DNA from: Amycolatopsis jiangsuensis
GTDB taxonomy: Bacteria; Actinomycetota; Actinomycetes; Mycobacteriales; Pseudonocardiaceae
NCBI RefSeq assembly: GCF_014204865.1
Contig: NZ_JACHMG010000001.1
Location: 558,001 to 622,000, forward strand
Direction of reading: 5' to 3'
Length of the DNA stretch: 64,000 bases
The translations under genes were made by a program, and so were the position numbers. Shown in pieces: positions 37,748 through 45,708 of this stretch (position 1 is the stretch's first letter; each line of letters begins with the position of its first letter). Below the pieces are notes generated by a model. The model was not told the origin of the DNA, made no database searches, and worked only from the letters and a program-made list of their open reading frames with translations.

Positions 37748-39637
37748 ATGCGCGTGCGTGCCGGATTCTGCGTGGCCGCGGTGCTCGCGGCCGGGCTGGT
37801 GGCCACCCCGGCCACGGCTGCGGCGGCCACCGAGCCGCAGTACGACTTCGCCGGGGCGATCCGCGAGACGGTGTGGGTCGACATCGGCCGCGACGGGGAC
37901 GGAGACGGTGTCACCGACCGGGTCGCCGCGGACATCGTGCGTCCCGCCGAACCCGCCGCCTCGGGCGGGAAGGTACCGGTGATCATGGACGCCAGTCCGT
38001 ACTACTCCTCGGTCGGGCGAGGCAACGAAACCGAGTTCAAGACCTACGACGACCAGGGCCGTCCGGTCGGGTTCCCGCTCTACTACGACAACTACTTCGT
38101 CCCGCGCGGGTACGCGGTGGTGCTGGTGGACCTGGCCGGCACCAACCGGTCGACCGGCTGCGTCGACGTCGGCGGGAAGTCCGACGTCACGTCCGCGAAG
38201 ACGGTGATCGACTGGCTCAACGGCCGCGCCACCGCCTACAGCGCGAAATCCGGCGGCAGCGCGGTGAGTGCGGACTGGAGCACCGGCAACGTCGGCATGA
38301 TCGGCAAGTCCTACGACGGCACGATCGCCAACGGCGTCGCCGCCACCGGGGTGGACGGGCTCAAGACGATCGTGCCGATCTCCGCGATCAGCTCCTGGTA
38401 CGACTACTACCGCTCCGACGGCGCGACCTTCGGCTTCGACCCGGACGGGCTCGCGCAGACCGTCGAAAACCGCAACGGCGGCCAGGACTGTTCCGCGCAG
38501 AACAAGAAGCTCGCCGACGGCGCCACGCAGAACGGCGACTACGGCCCGCTGTGGGCCGAGCGGGACTACGCGGCGCAGGCGAAGAATGTGCACGCCAGCG
38601 TGTTCGTCTCGCACGGCGTCAACGACCTGAACGTGAAGACGATCAACTTCGGCCAGTGGTGGGACGGGCTCGCGGCCGCCGGGGTGCAGCGCAAGATCTG
38701 GCTGTCGCAGACCGGGCACGTGGACCCGTTCGACTACCGGCGCACCGAATGGGTGGACACCCTGCACCGCTGGTTCGACCACTACCTGCTGGACATCGAC
38801 AACGGCATCGAGAAGGAACCGGTGGCCACCGTCGAGCGCGAGCCCGACCAGTGGGCGGACCAGCCGGCGTACCCGGCGAAGGACGCGTCGGAGACCACGT
38901 TGAACCTGCAGGCGGGCAGCACGCCAGGGATCGGGACGCTGGGCACCGGCGCCGGGTCCGGTACCGCGTCGTTCACCGACCGGGCGAAGACCGGTGAGGA
39001 CGCCTGGGCGGCGAACCCGTCGGAGACCTCCGCGGACCGGGTGCTCTACAGCACCGGCGCGCTGTCGTCGCCGGTGCAGGTTTCCGGCACCTCGTCGGTC
39101 ACCGTGACCGCGACGCCGAGCACCGACTCGGCGCGGTTGTCCGCGATGCTCGTGGATTACGGCCCGGCGAAGATCCGCAACTTCTCTGCCGGTGGCGAGG
39201 GCATCACGACCGGCAGCGACGAGACCTGCTGGGGGGAGAACGCCACCGGGGACGACGCCTGTTACAAGACGACCAGCGCGGACATCGCGGACGTGGACTA
39301 CACGATCGTCAGCCGCGGCTGGGCCGACCTGGCCAACCACCAGTCGCTCAGCGAGGAATCCCCGCTGACGCCGGGCACGCCGTACTCCATGACGTTCCGG
39401 CTGGCCAGCACCGACCACGTCGTCCCGGCGGGGCACCGGCTCGCGCTGGTCATCGGCGGCACCGACATCGACTTCATCACCCCACCGGCGAACCTCCCGA
39501 AGCTCTCGCTCGACCTGGCGAAGACCTCCGTGCGGATCCCGCTGGCCGGCGCGGTGCCGGCCGGGCCGCGGGCGGACCGGCTCCCGGCCGGTCCGCTGGC
39601 ACACGTCGCCGGGCGGGCGAGTGGCGATCTGCGGTGA
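37748..39637 (+). CDS. secreted Xaa-Pro dipeptidyl-peptidase-like hydrolase (S15/CocE family)
   Basis: 629 residues. A Sec signal peptide (MRVRAGFCVAAVLAAGLVAT, cleavage near ATAAAA) precedes the S15 fold. The nucleophile Ser lies in MIGKSYDGTIANG near residue 193, the Asp in VSHGVNDLNV near residue 293, and the His in SQTGHVDPFD near residue 325. A C-terminal jelly-roll domain follows. Such enzymes release X-Pro dipeptides or cleave esters extracellularly. GGGAGG precedes the ATG. It is inserted relative to the mycobacterial order. Confidence 0.9.
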   Translation: MRVRAGFCVAAVLAAGLVATPATAAAATEPQYDFAGAIRETVWVDIGRDGDGDGVTDRVAADIVRPAEPAASGGKVPVIMDASPYYSSVGRGNETEFKTYDDQGRPVGFPLYYDNYFVPRGYAVVLVDLAGTNRSTGCVDVGGKSDVTSAKTVIDWLNGRATAYSAKSGGSAVSADWSTGNVGMIGKSYDGTIANGVAATGVDGLKTIVPISAISSWYDYYRSDGATFGFDPDGLAQTVENRNGGQDCSAQNKKLADGATQNGDYGPLWAERDYAAQAKNVHASVFVSHGVNDLNVKTINFGQWWDGLAAAGVQRKIWLSQTGHVDPFDYRRTEWVDTLHRWFDHYLLDIDNGIEKEPVATVEREPDQWADQPAYPAKDASETTLNLQAGSTPGIGTLGTGAGSGTASFTDRAKTGEDAWAANPSETSADRVLYSTGALSSPVQVSGTSSVTVTATPSTDSARLSAMLVDYGPAKIRNFSAGGEGITTGSDETCWGENATGDDACYKTTSADIADVDYTIVSRGWADLANHQSLSEESPLTPGTPYSMTFRLASTDHVVPAGHRLALVIGGTDIDFITPPANLPKLSLDLAKTSVRIPLAGAVPAGPRADRLPAGPLAHVAGRASGDLR

Positions 39638-39646
39638 TCCGCGGGC

Positions 39647-40885
39647 TCAGCTGCCGGTGACCGGCTGGCTGTCGGCCTCGGTCTTGGCGGCTTCGGTCTT
39701 CGGTTCCGGTTCGGCCGGGGGCTTGCGCTTGCGCTGCAGGGCCTTCGCGATCGGCTCCACGACGCGGGCGGCGGTCGGGCCGAGCACCGCCATCAGGAGC
39801 ACGTACGCGGTGGCGAGCGCGGCGAGTTCCCCGTCGACCGCGCCGGCGGTGACGGCGAGGCCGGCGATCACGATGGAGAACTCCCCGCGGGCGACCAGCG
39901 CCGCACCGGCGCGGGCGCGGCCCAGCTTCCCGATGTTCTGCCGGCGCGCGGCCCACCAGCCCGTGCCGACCTTGGTGAGCGTGGTCGCCACGGCGAGCAC
40001 CACCGCCCAGCCCAGCACCGGCGGGATCGACTTCGGGTCGGTGTTGAGGCCGAACACCACGAAGAACACCGCGGCGAACAGGTCCCGCAACGGTTCCAGC
40101 AGCCGGGTCGCGTTGTGCGCGGTCGACCCGGACACCGCGATGCCGAGCAGGAACGCGCCCACCGCGGCGGACACCTGCATCGCCGAGGCGAGGCCGGCGA
40201 CCAGCAGGGCCGCGCCGAGGATCTTCAGCAGGAACACCTCGCGGTCGTCGCTGTCCACGAGCGCGGAGACGTAGCGGCCGAACTTGAGCGCGATCACCAG
40301 CACCACGGTGATCACCAGCAGCGAGATGCCGACCGCCTCGAGCCCGCCCAGCAGGCTGACCCCGCCGAGGATCGCGGTGAGGATCGGCAGGTACAGCGCC
40401 ATCACCAGGTCCTCGAACACCAGGATGGACAGCACCACCGGCGTTTCCCGGTTACCGAGCCGGCCGAGGTCGCCGAGCACCTTCGCGATGATCCCGGACG
40501 AGGAGATGTAGGTGACGCCTGCCATCACGATCGCGCCGATCGGGCCCCAGCCCAGCAGCAGCGCGACCGCGGCGCCCGGCGCGGCGTTGAGCACGATGTC
40601 CAGCAGCCCGGCCGTCCACGAACGGCGCAGCCCGGTGAACAGTTCGGCCGCGGAGTACTCCAGCCCGAGCAGCAGGAGCAGCAGCACCACGCCGATCTCG
40701 CTGGCCAGATGGGTGAAATCGCCGATGTCGGTGAGCGGGATCAGGCCGCCGGACCCGAAGCACAGGCCACCCAGCAGGTACAGCGGGATCGGGGAGAGTC
40801 CGATCCGGCCGGCCAGCCTGCCGAGCACCCCGAGTGCGAAGAAGACGGCACCGAGCTCGATCAGCGACAGCGCGGTGTGATCCAT
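39647..40885 (-). CDS. CPA2-family cation:proton antiporter
   Basis: 412 residues with about twelve transmembrane helices. KefB/NhaS-like features: ELGAVFFALGVLGRLAGRIG at the start, LLLLLLGLEYSAAELF, and SAAVGAFLLGIAVSG. The charged C-terminus (ALQRKRKPPAEPEPKTEAAK) is cytoplasmic. It is the second gene of a two-gene unit; its ATG overlaps the stop of the regulatory subunit (ATGA). Likely K+(Na+)/H+ exchange across the membrane. Confidence 0.9.
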   Translation of the reverse strand: MDHTALSLIELGAVFFALGVLGRLAGRIGLSPIPLYLLGGLCFGSGGLIPLTDIGDFTHLASEIGVVLLLLLLGLEYSAAELFTGLRRSWTAGLLDIVLNAAPGAAVALLLGWGPIGAIVMAGVTYISSSGIIAKVLGDLGRLGNRETPVVLSILVFEDLVMALYLPILTAILGGVSLLGGLEAVGISLLVITVVLVIALKFGRYVSALVDSDDREVFLLKILGAALLVAGLASAMQVSAAVGAFLLGIAVSGSTAHNATRLLEPLRDLFAAVFFVVFGLNTDPKSIPPVLGWAVVLAVATTLTKVGTGWWAARRQNIGKLGRARAGAALVARGEFSIVIAGLAVTAGAVDGELAALATAYVLLMAVLGPTAARVVEPIAKALQRKRKPPAEPEPKTEAAKTEADSQPVTGS

Positions 40886-41376
40886 CAGCCGTGCTTCAGG
40901 ATTTTGGCGGCGGCCTCGAGACCTTCCGAGGTGCCGACCACGACCAGCAGATCACCCGCGGTGAACAGGAAGTCCGGCGTGGGGGAGGGGTGCACCTGGC
41001 CGGCCCGCATGACCGCGACGATCGACACGCTGGTGCGCGTGCGCATCGCGGTGTCGCCGAGCGTGCGGCCGTCGAACGGGCTGTTCTCGGTGATCGGCAG
41101 CTGCTTGGTGTTGATGCCCGGCAGCTCGCGGTGCTCCTCGTTGAGCTGCGCCACCAGCTGCGGCGCACCGAGCAGGTTGGCCAGCGCGCCGGCCTCCTCC
41201 GCGCTCAGCGGCAGCGAGGCGAGACAGGCATCCGGATCGTCCGATTTGGACACGATCAGCTCGATCTTGCCGTCCCGCTGGGTGACGACGCCGATGCGCC
41301 GTCCGCCACGGGTGGCGAAGTCTTTGCGGACACCGATGCCGGGAAGGGGGGTGACTTCGACGTTCACACCCGCCAC
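40885..41376 (-). CDS. TrkA-C domain regulatory subunit of the antiporter
   Basis: 163 residues. An N-terminal alpha/beta region (VEVTPLPGIGVRKDFATRGG) is followed by a C-terminal RCK_C/TrkA_C domain (TSVSIVAVMRAGQVHPSPTPDF, FTAGDLLVVVGTSEGLEAA). This two-gene pattern, a soluble regulator followed by a CPA2 transporter, is common in actinobacteria and suggests ligand control of the antiporter. Confidence 0.88.
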   Translation of the reverse strand: MAGVNVEVTPLPGIGVRKDFATRGGRRIGVVTQRDGKIELIVSKSDDPDACLASLPLSAEEAGALANLLGAPQLVAQLNEEHRELPGINTKQLPITENSPFDGRTLGDTAMRTRTSVSIVAVMRAGQVHPSPTPDFLFTAGDLLVVVGTSEGLEAAAKILKHG

Positions 41377-41424
41377 GGTAACCCATCCGCCGATTGTCCG
41401 TTTCGAGGAGTTCCCCCGGCAGGT

Positions 41425-41793
41425 TCACGCCAGCACCAGCGTCAGCGCGATCGCCACCATGACCAGGCCGGTCGCCCCGTGCACGCCGAACGCGAGTGCC
41501 CGCTTCCCCCGGTACCGCAGCACGATCAGCATGTCGCTGAACGCGGCGAACGACTCGGCCAGCACGATCCAGCCCACCACCTGCGGGCTGCCGGCGAGCA
41601 TCGCCGCCCCGAGCGCAAGGCCGGACGCGACATCCCGGTCGCCCTTGATCCGGAAGAACGCCGTGCTCCCGGCCGGCAGCACCGGCAGCCCGAACGTCGC
41701 GGCGGCCTTCTCCGGGGTCAGCAGGTAGGTGATGCCGATGTAGATGATGCCGGCGGCGATGACACCGGCGAGCACGTACGCGGTGACGATCAT
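41425..41793 (-). CDS. small four-helix membrane protein, DUF4267 type
   Basis: 122 residues with four hydrophobic helices (VTAYVLAGVIAAGIIYIGITYLL near the N-terminus, then ASGLALGAAMLAG, VVGWIVLAESFAAFSD and a C-terminal helix). RIKGDRDVASGLALG is typical of DUF4267 proteins. Function unknown. It is divergent from a TetR gene across three operator-like palindromes, so it is probably that regulator's main target. Confidence 0.82.
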   Translation of the reverse strand: MIVTAYVLAGVIAAGIIYIGITYLLTPEKAAATFGLPVLPAGSTAFFRIKGDRDVASGLALGAAMLAGSPQVVGWIVLAESFAAFSDMLIVLRYRGKRALAFGVHGATGLVMVAIALTLVLA

Positions 41794-41811
41794 GATTCTC
41801 TCCCCTGGTAA

Positions 41812-41874
41812 CTAGCAACGCTAGGAATTCTGTCAACGCTAACTTAGCGACGCTAGATTGTCTAGCAGTGCTAG
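41812..41874. promoter_or_regulatory. three TetR operator-like palindromes
   Basis: CTAGC-N3-GCTAG occurs at 41812-41824 (spacer AAC) and 41862-41874 (spacer AGT, fully palindromic around the central G), with a near copy TTAGC-GAC-GCTAG at 41844-41856. They fill the 90-base gap between the DUF4267 gene and the TetR gene and stand out because CTAG is rare in this GC-rich DNA. Confidence 0.85.
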
Positions 41875-41883
41875 TATCGGGTC

Positions 41884-42447
41884 ATGGGCCAGCGACTGCG
41901 CCGGGAACGGGACCGGGCGGAACGAGAACAGCGGATCGTGTCCGCGGCACGCGAACTCGCCGAGGCGGAGGGATGGGAGGCGGTCACCACCCGCAGGCTG
42001 GCCGCGGTCATCGAGTACAGCCAGCCGGTGCTCTACAGCCACTTCACGGGCAAGGACGCGATCATGCGTGCCGCCGCGCTGGAGGGCTTCACCGAGTTCG
42101 CCGAACAGATCGCCGCGGCCCGTCAAGGCGGGGTGCGGGCGGTGGCGGAGGCCTACCTGTCGTTCGCGGACGAGAAGCCGGCGCTGTACGACGCGATGTT
42201 CACGCTCGCGACCGATCTGCCGTTCGGCGCGGACGACACGCCGCCGATCCTTCGCACGGGCTTCGAGACCCTGCGGGAGGTGCTCGCTCCGACCGCGGGG
42301 GATCTGGATTCCGGAACGCTCACCGAGGTGTTCTGGGCGGCGTTGCACGGCCTGGTCACGCTGGACCGCGGCGGGCGCCAGCCGCCGGGATACCGCGCGG
42401 AGCGGCTGGCGCTGCTCGTCACGCGGTTCGCCGGGACGCCCGGCTGA
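41884..42447 (+). CDS. TetR-family regulator
   Basis: 187 residues. The HTH occupies about residues 15-60: IVSAARELAEAEGWEAVTTR, LAAVIEYSQPVLYSHFTGKDAI. The C-terminal half is a helical ligand domain of the WHG type (EAYLSFADEKPALYDAMF). It probably represses itself and the divergent DUF4267 gene through the CTAGC-N3-GCTAG sites. Confidence 0.92.
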   Translation: MGQRLRRERDRAEREQRIVSAARELAEAEGWEAVTTRRLAAVIEYSQPVLYSHFTGKDAIMRAAALEGFTEFAEQIAAARQGGVRAVAEAYLSFADEKPALYDAMFTLATDLPFGADDTPPILRTGFETLREVLAPTAGDLDSGTLTEVFWAALHGLVTLDRGGRQPPGYRAERLALLVTRFAGTPG

Positions 42448-42515
42448 CCGGCCGGCACGCACGCCGGGCAGAATGAGCGGTGGCCGACGACCAGGACGAC
42501 GCGAGGAGTGAATCG

Positions 42516-43247
42516 GTGACCGGAGCCCTACGCGGGGTGGTGGCGCTGGACGGGCCGTCCGGAACCGGCAAGACCACGGTGGCGCGCACCCTCGCCGGCC
42601 GGCTGAGCGCGGGCTACCTCGACACCGGCGCGATGTACCGCCTGGTCACGCTCGCCGTGCTGCGCTCGGGAACGGACCCCGGCGACGCGGAGGCGGTCGG
42701 GCACCTCGCCCACGACGCCGAGTTCGCCATCGGCACCGATCCGGAACGCCCCGAGGTCCGGCTCGCCGGTCAGGACGTGGCCGCGGAGATCCGCGGCCCC
42801 GAGGTCACCGGCGCGGTGTCCGCGGTGTCGGCGGTACCGCAGGTCCGCGAGCTGCTGGTCGCCCGCCAGCGCCGGATCATCGCCGACGTGCTCGCCGAGA
42901 CCGGCGGCATCGTGGTCGAAGGCCGCGACATCGGCACCACGGTCGCCCCCGAATCCCCGCTCAAGGTCTACCTCACCGCGTCGGCCGAGATCCGCGCCGC
43001 TCGCCGGAACACCCAGGACAGCGCCGCCGGCCGCCGCACCAGCGTGGCGGACGCGCGCGAATCCGTGGAGCGGCGCGACCGGCTCGACTCCAGCCGCGCC
43101 GCCTCGCCGCTGCGCGCGGCCGAGGACGCGGTGCCGGTGGACACCTCCGAACTCACGATCGACCAGGTGATCGTGGCGCTGTCCGAGCTGGCCTGCCGGC
43201 GTGGCCTGCTGGCCGGGTGCCCGGCTGAGGCCGAGGTCGGCTCGTGA
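42516..43247 (+). CDS. cmk: cytidylate kinase
   Basis: About 243 residues from GTG 42516, preceded by GAGGAG at good spacing; GTG 42480 would add 12 residues. The P-loop is DGPSGTGKTTVA near residues 10-21, followed by YLDTGAMYR, the CMP-binding EIRGPEV, and VEGRDIGTTVAP. It phosphorylates CMP and dCMP. The stop overlaps the next gene's GTG. The cmk-der order is conserved (Rv1712-Rv1713), here with plsC between. Confidence 0.94.
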   Translation: MTGALRGVVALDGPSGTGKTTVARTLAGRLSAGYLDTGAMYRLVTLAVLRSGTDPGDAEAVGHLAHDAEFAIGTDPERPEVRLAGQDVAAEIRGPEVTGAVSAVSAVPQVRELLVARQRRIIADVLAETGGIVVEGRDIGTTVAPESPLKVYLTASAEIRAARRNTQDSAAGRRTSVADARESVERRDRLDSSRAASPLRAAEDAVPVDTSELTIDQVIVALSELACRRGLLAGCPAEAEVGS

Positions 43248-43900
43248 GCGGCGCCCTTCCCGAGGGCGCGAACGGACTCCTGCACGACATCGGGCGGTTC
43301 TCCGGCCGGTACTATCTGCGTCCGGCGTTCCGGATCCACGTGCACGGGCGTGCCCGCGTGCCCGCCGACGGGCCGGTCGTGGTGATCGGGAACCACAGCT
43401 CCAACGTCGATCCGCAGCTGATCATCGGAATGCTGCCGCGGCGCAGCGCGTTCCTTGCCAAGGCCGAGCTGTTCACCGGGGTGGGTGGCTGGTTCCTCCG
43501 GGCGATCGGGCAGATCCCGGTACGCCGGGGCGAGATCGACCGCGCCCCCCTGATGACCGCCGTGGGTGTGCTCAAAGCGGGTGGCGTGGTGGGTGTCTTC
43601 CCGGAAGGCACCCGCGGCGAGGGTGACGTCGGTGCGGCCGAACGCGGTGCGGCGTGGCTCGTGCGCGCCACCGGCGCCACGGTGCTGCCGATCGCGACCA
43701 GGGGCACGCGCAAACCGGCGGACGGCCGCCGGCGCTGGCGCCCCCGCGTGGACCTCCTCGTCGGGGAGCCGTTCACGCCGAAGGTCGGCCCCGGACGGAC
43801 CGGGCTCGACCAGGGCACCGAGGAGCTCCGCGGGGAGCTCGCGGCGCTCGTGCGGACTTTGGACGACTGGCGTGGCGAACACGGGTTCGCCACGCCGTAG
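43244..43900 (+). CDS. 1-acyl-glycerol-3-phosphate acyltransferase family (PlsC)
   Basis: 218 residues from GTG 43244. The HX4D motif is GNHSSNVDPQL near residues 49-59 and the glycerophosphate-binding motif FPEGTRGEG near residues 117-125. Members acylate lysophosphatidic acid or related lipids at the membrane. It overlaps cmk by four bases and its stop is followed at once by an alternative GTG of der. Confidence 0.9.
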   Translation: MSGALPEGANGLLHDIGRFSGRYYLRPAFRIHVHGRARVPADGPVVVIGNHSSNVDPQLIIGMLPRRSAFLAKAELFTGVGGWFLRAIGQIPVRRGEIDRAPLMTAVGVLKAGGVVGVFPEGTRGEGDVGAAERGAAWLVRATGATVLPIATRGTRKPADGRRRWRPRVDLLVGEPFTPKVGPGRTGLDQGTEELRGELAALVRTLDDWRGEHGFATP

Positions 43901-43915
43901 GTGAAGTGGGAAACG

Positions 43916-45478
43916 ATGACAGGGTTTGATGCCGCCTCCGCGGGAAAGAATGCGTCGGCGGGGTTTGATGCCGCCTCCGCGGGAAAGAGTGCGTCGGCGG
44001 GGTTTGATGCCGCCTCCGCGGACGCGGTCGCGGGGCTGGGTGAGATCGACGGGACCTGGTCCGACGAGTCCGAGTTCGCCGCGCTCGACGCGCGGATCGA
44101 GGCCGAGGCCGCGGCCGGCGAGGCGGACCTCGCCCAGCCGGTGCTGGCCGTGGTGGGCCGGCCGAACGTGGGCAAGTCCACGCTCGTGAACCGGATCCTC
44201 GGCCGCCGCGAGGCCGTGGTGCAGGACGTGCCGGGGGTGACCCGCGACCGCGTCGCCTATGACGCCTACTGGAGCGGCCGCCGGTTCACGCTGGTCGACA
44301 CCGGCGGCTGGGAACCGGACGCGACCGGCCTGCAGGCGGCGGTGGCCGCGCAGGCCGAGATGGCCATGCAGACCGCGGACGCGGTGCTGCTGGTCGTCGA
44401 CGCCACGGTCGGCGCGACCACCACCGAGGAGACCGTCGCGCGGGTGCTGCGGCGCTCGAAGAAGCCGGTACTGCTGGCGGCGAACAAGGTGGACGACGAC
44501 CGGCTGCTCGCCGACACCGCGTCGCTGTGGTCGCTCGGCCTCGGTGAGCCGCATCCGGTCAGCGCGTTGCACGGCCGCAGCTCGGGCGATCTACTCGACG
44601 CGGTCGTCGCCGCGCTGCCGACCGCGCCGCGCGAGATCGGGACGGTCAGCGCCGGACCGCGCCGGGTGGCGCTGGTCGGCAAGCCGAACGTGGGCAAGTC
44701 GAGCCTGCTCAACAAGCTGTCCGGCGAGCAGCGCGCGGTGGTCGACTCGGTCGCCGGCACCACCGTCGACCCGGTGGACTCGCTGGTCGAGCTGGACGGC
44801 GAGCCCTGGCGGTTCGTGGACACCGCCGGGCTGCGCAAACGGGTCAACTCGGCCAACGGCGCGGAGTACTACGCCTCGCTGCGCACGAAGACCGCGATCG
44901 ACGCGGCCGAGGTCGCGATCGTGCTGCTGGACGCCGCCGAACCGCTGTCCGAACAGGACCTGCGCGTGCTCACGATGGTGGTCGAGGCGGGCCGTGCGTG
45001 CGTGCTGGCGTTCAACAAGTGGGACCTGGTCGACGAGGACCGCCGGCACGCCATGGTGCGCGAGCTGGACCGCGGACTGGTGCGCGTGCCGTGGGCGGAG
45101 AAGGTGAACATCTCCGCACTCACCGGCCGTTCGGTGCGCAAGCTCGCGCCCGCCCTGCGCACCGCGCTGAAGTCGTGGGACCAGCGGGTGCCCACCGGCC
45201 AGCTCAACGGGTGGCTGTCCGACCTCGTCGCGGCCACCCCGCCGCCGGTGCGCGGCGGCAAACAGCCGAAGGTGCTGTTCGCGACGCAGGCCGGCATCCG
45301 GCCGCCCACGCTCGTGCTGTTCACCACCGGGTTCCTCGAGGCCGGCTACCGGCGCTTCATCGAGCGGAAGTTCCGTGAGCAGTTCGGCTTTCCGGGCAGT
45401 CCCGTCCGGGTGAACGTGCGGGTGCGGGAAAAGAAGCCCAAGCCCAAGGCGGGCGGTAAAGCGGCCCGCCGCCGCTGA
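43916..45478 (+). CDS. der: ribosome assembly GTPase Der (EngA)
   Basis: About 520 residues. Two GTPase domains: GRPNVGKST with DTGGW, and GKPNVGKSS with DTAGL; NKxD motifs are NKVD and NKWD. A C-terminal KH-like domain ends in a lysine/arginine-rich tail. Der acts in 50S subunit maturation. Unusual is the N-terminus: residues 3-36 are three tandem copies of [17 protein letters not shown] sequence encoded by near-identical 39-bp repeats. ATG 43916 is chosen; GTG 43901 would add five residues. Confidence 0.95.
   Translation: MTGFDAASAGKNASAGFDAASAGKSASAGFDAASADAVAGLGEIDGTWSDESEFAALDARIEAEAAAGEADLAQPVLAVVGRPNVGKSTLVNRILGRREAVVQDVPGVTRDRVAYDAYWSGRRFTLVDTGGWEPDATGLQAAVAAQAEMAMQTADAVLLVVDATVGATTTEETVARVLRRSKKPVLLAANKVDDDRLLADTASLWSLGLGEPHPVSALHGRSSGDLLDAVVAALPTAPREIGTVSAGPRRVALVGKPNVGKSSLLNKLSGEQRAVVDSVAGTTVDPVDSLVELDGEPWRFVDTAGLRKRVNSANGAEYYASLRTKTAIDAAEVAIVLLDAAEPLSEQDLRVLTMVVEAGRACVLAFNKWDLVDEDRRHAMVRELDRGLVRVPWAEKVNISALTGRSVRKLAPALRTALKSWDQRVPTGQLNGWLSDLVAATPPPVRGGKQPKVLFATQAGIRPPTLVLFTTGFLEAGYRRFIERKFREQFGFPGSPVRVNVRVREKKPKPKAGGKAARRR
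43922..44020 (+). repeat. 39-bp tandem repeat at the 5' end of der
   Basis: Copies at 43922-43960 and 43961-43999 differ by one base (AAT/AGT codon); a third, 21-base partial copy is at 44000-44020. Each begins GGGTTTGATGCCGCCTCCGC. The codons TTT and GAT are rare in this GC-rich DNA, so the repeat looks compositionally foreign to the gene. Confidence 0.95.
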
Positions 45479-45579
45479 CCGTCCGCCGCCGAGGGAGAGG
45501 TGACGTCCGCCACGCGGTCGTTACCCTCGCGTGATGGGGCGGGCCCGGGTGCGTAATGTGGACGTCTCGCACCGGGCGC

Positions 45580-45606
45580 CTCAATCGGAGAGCCAGCCCG
45601 ATTGAG
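45580..45606 (+). terminator. hairpin between der and the NRPS leader ORF
   Basis: CTCAATCGG (45580-45588) pairs with CCGATTGAG (45598-45606) around a 9-base loop. It may terminate der transcription, or regulate the downstream genes from their 5' untranslated region, since it ends only 19 bases before the leader ATG. Confidence 0.6.
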
Positions 45607-45624
45607 GCTCGCGAAAGGTGAGTG

Positions 45625-45708
45625 ATGGGCTTGCGCGCCCAGCGTACGACCCTGCCCGCCCCCGTCCGGAAACCCGGAGCCGCCCGGCCCGCCGGCGGCC
45701 TCCGGTGA
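45625..45708 (+). CDS. 27-residue leader ORF overlapping the NRPS start
   Basis: The ATG at 45625 follows AAAGG (45614-45618) with a 6-base spacing, the best Shine-Dalgarno placement in this region. The frame encodes 27 residues beginning MGLRAQRTTLPAPVRKPG and ends at TGA 45706-45708, overlapping GTG 45705 of the synthetase in a GTGA arrangement. Translational coupling is the likely effect. Basic and proline-rich; no homology recognised. Alternatively, the synthetase starts at GTG 45618 and this frame is not used. Confidence 0.5.
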   Translation: MGLRAQRTTLPAPVRKPGAARPAGGLR

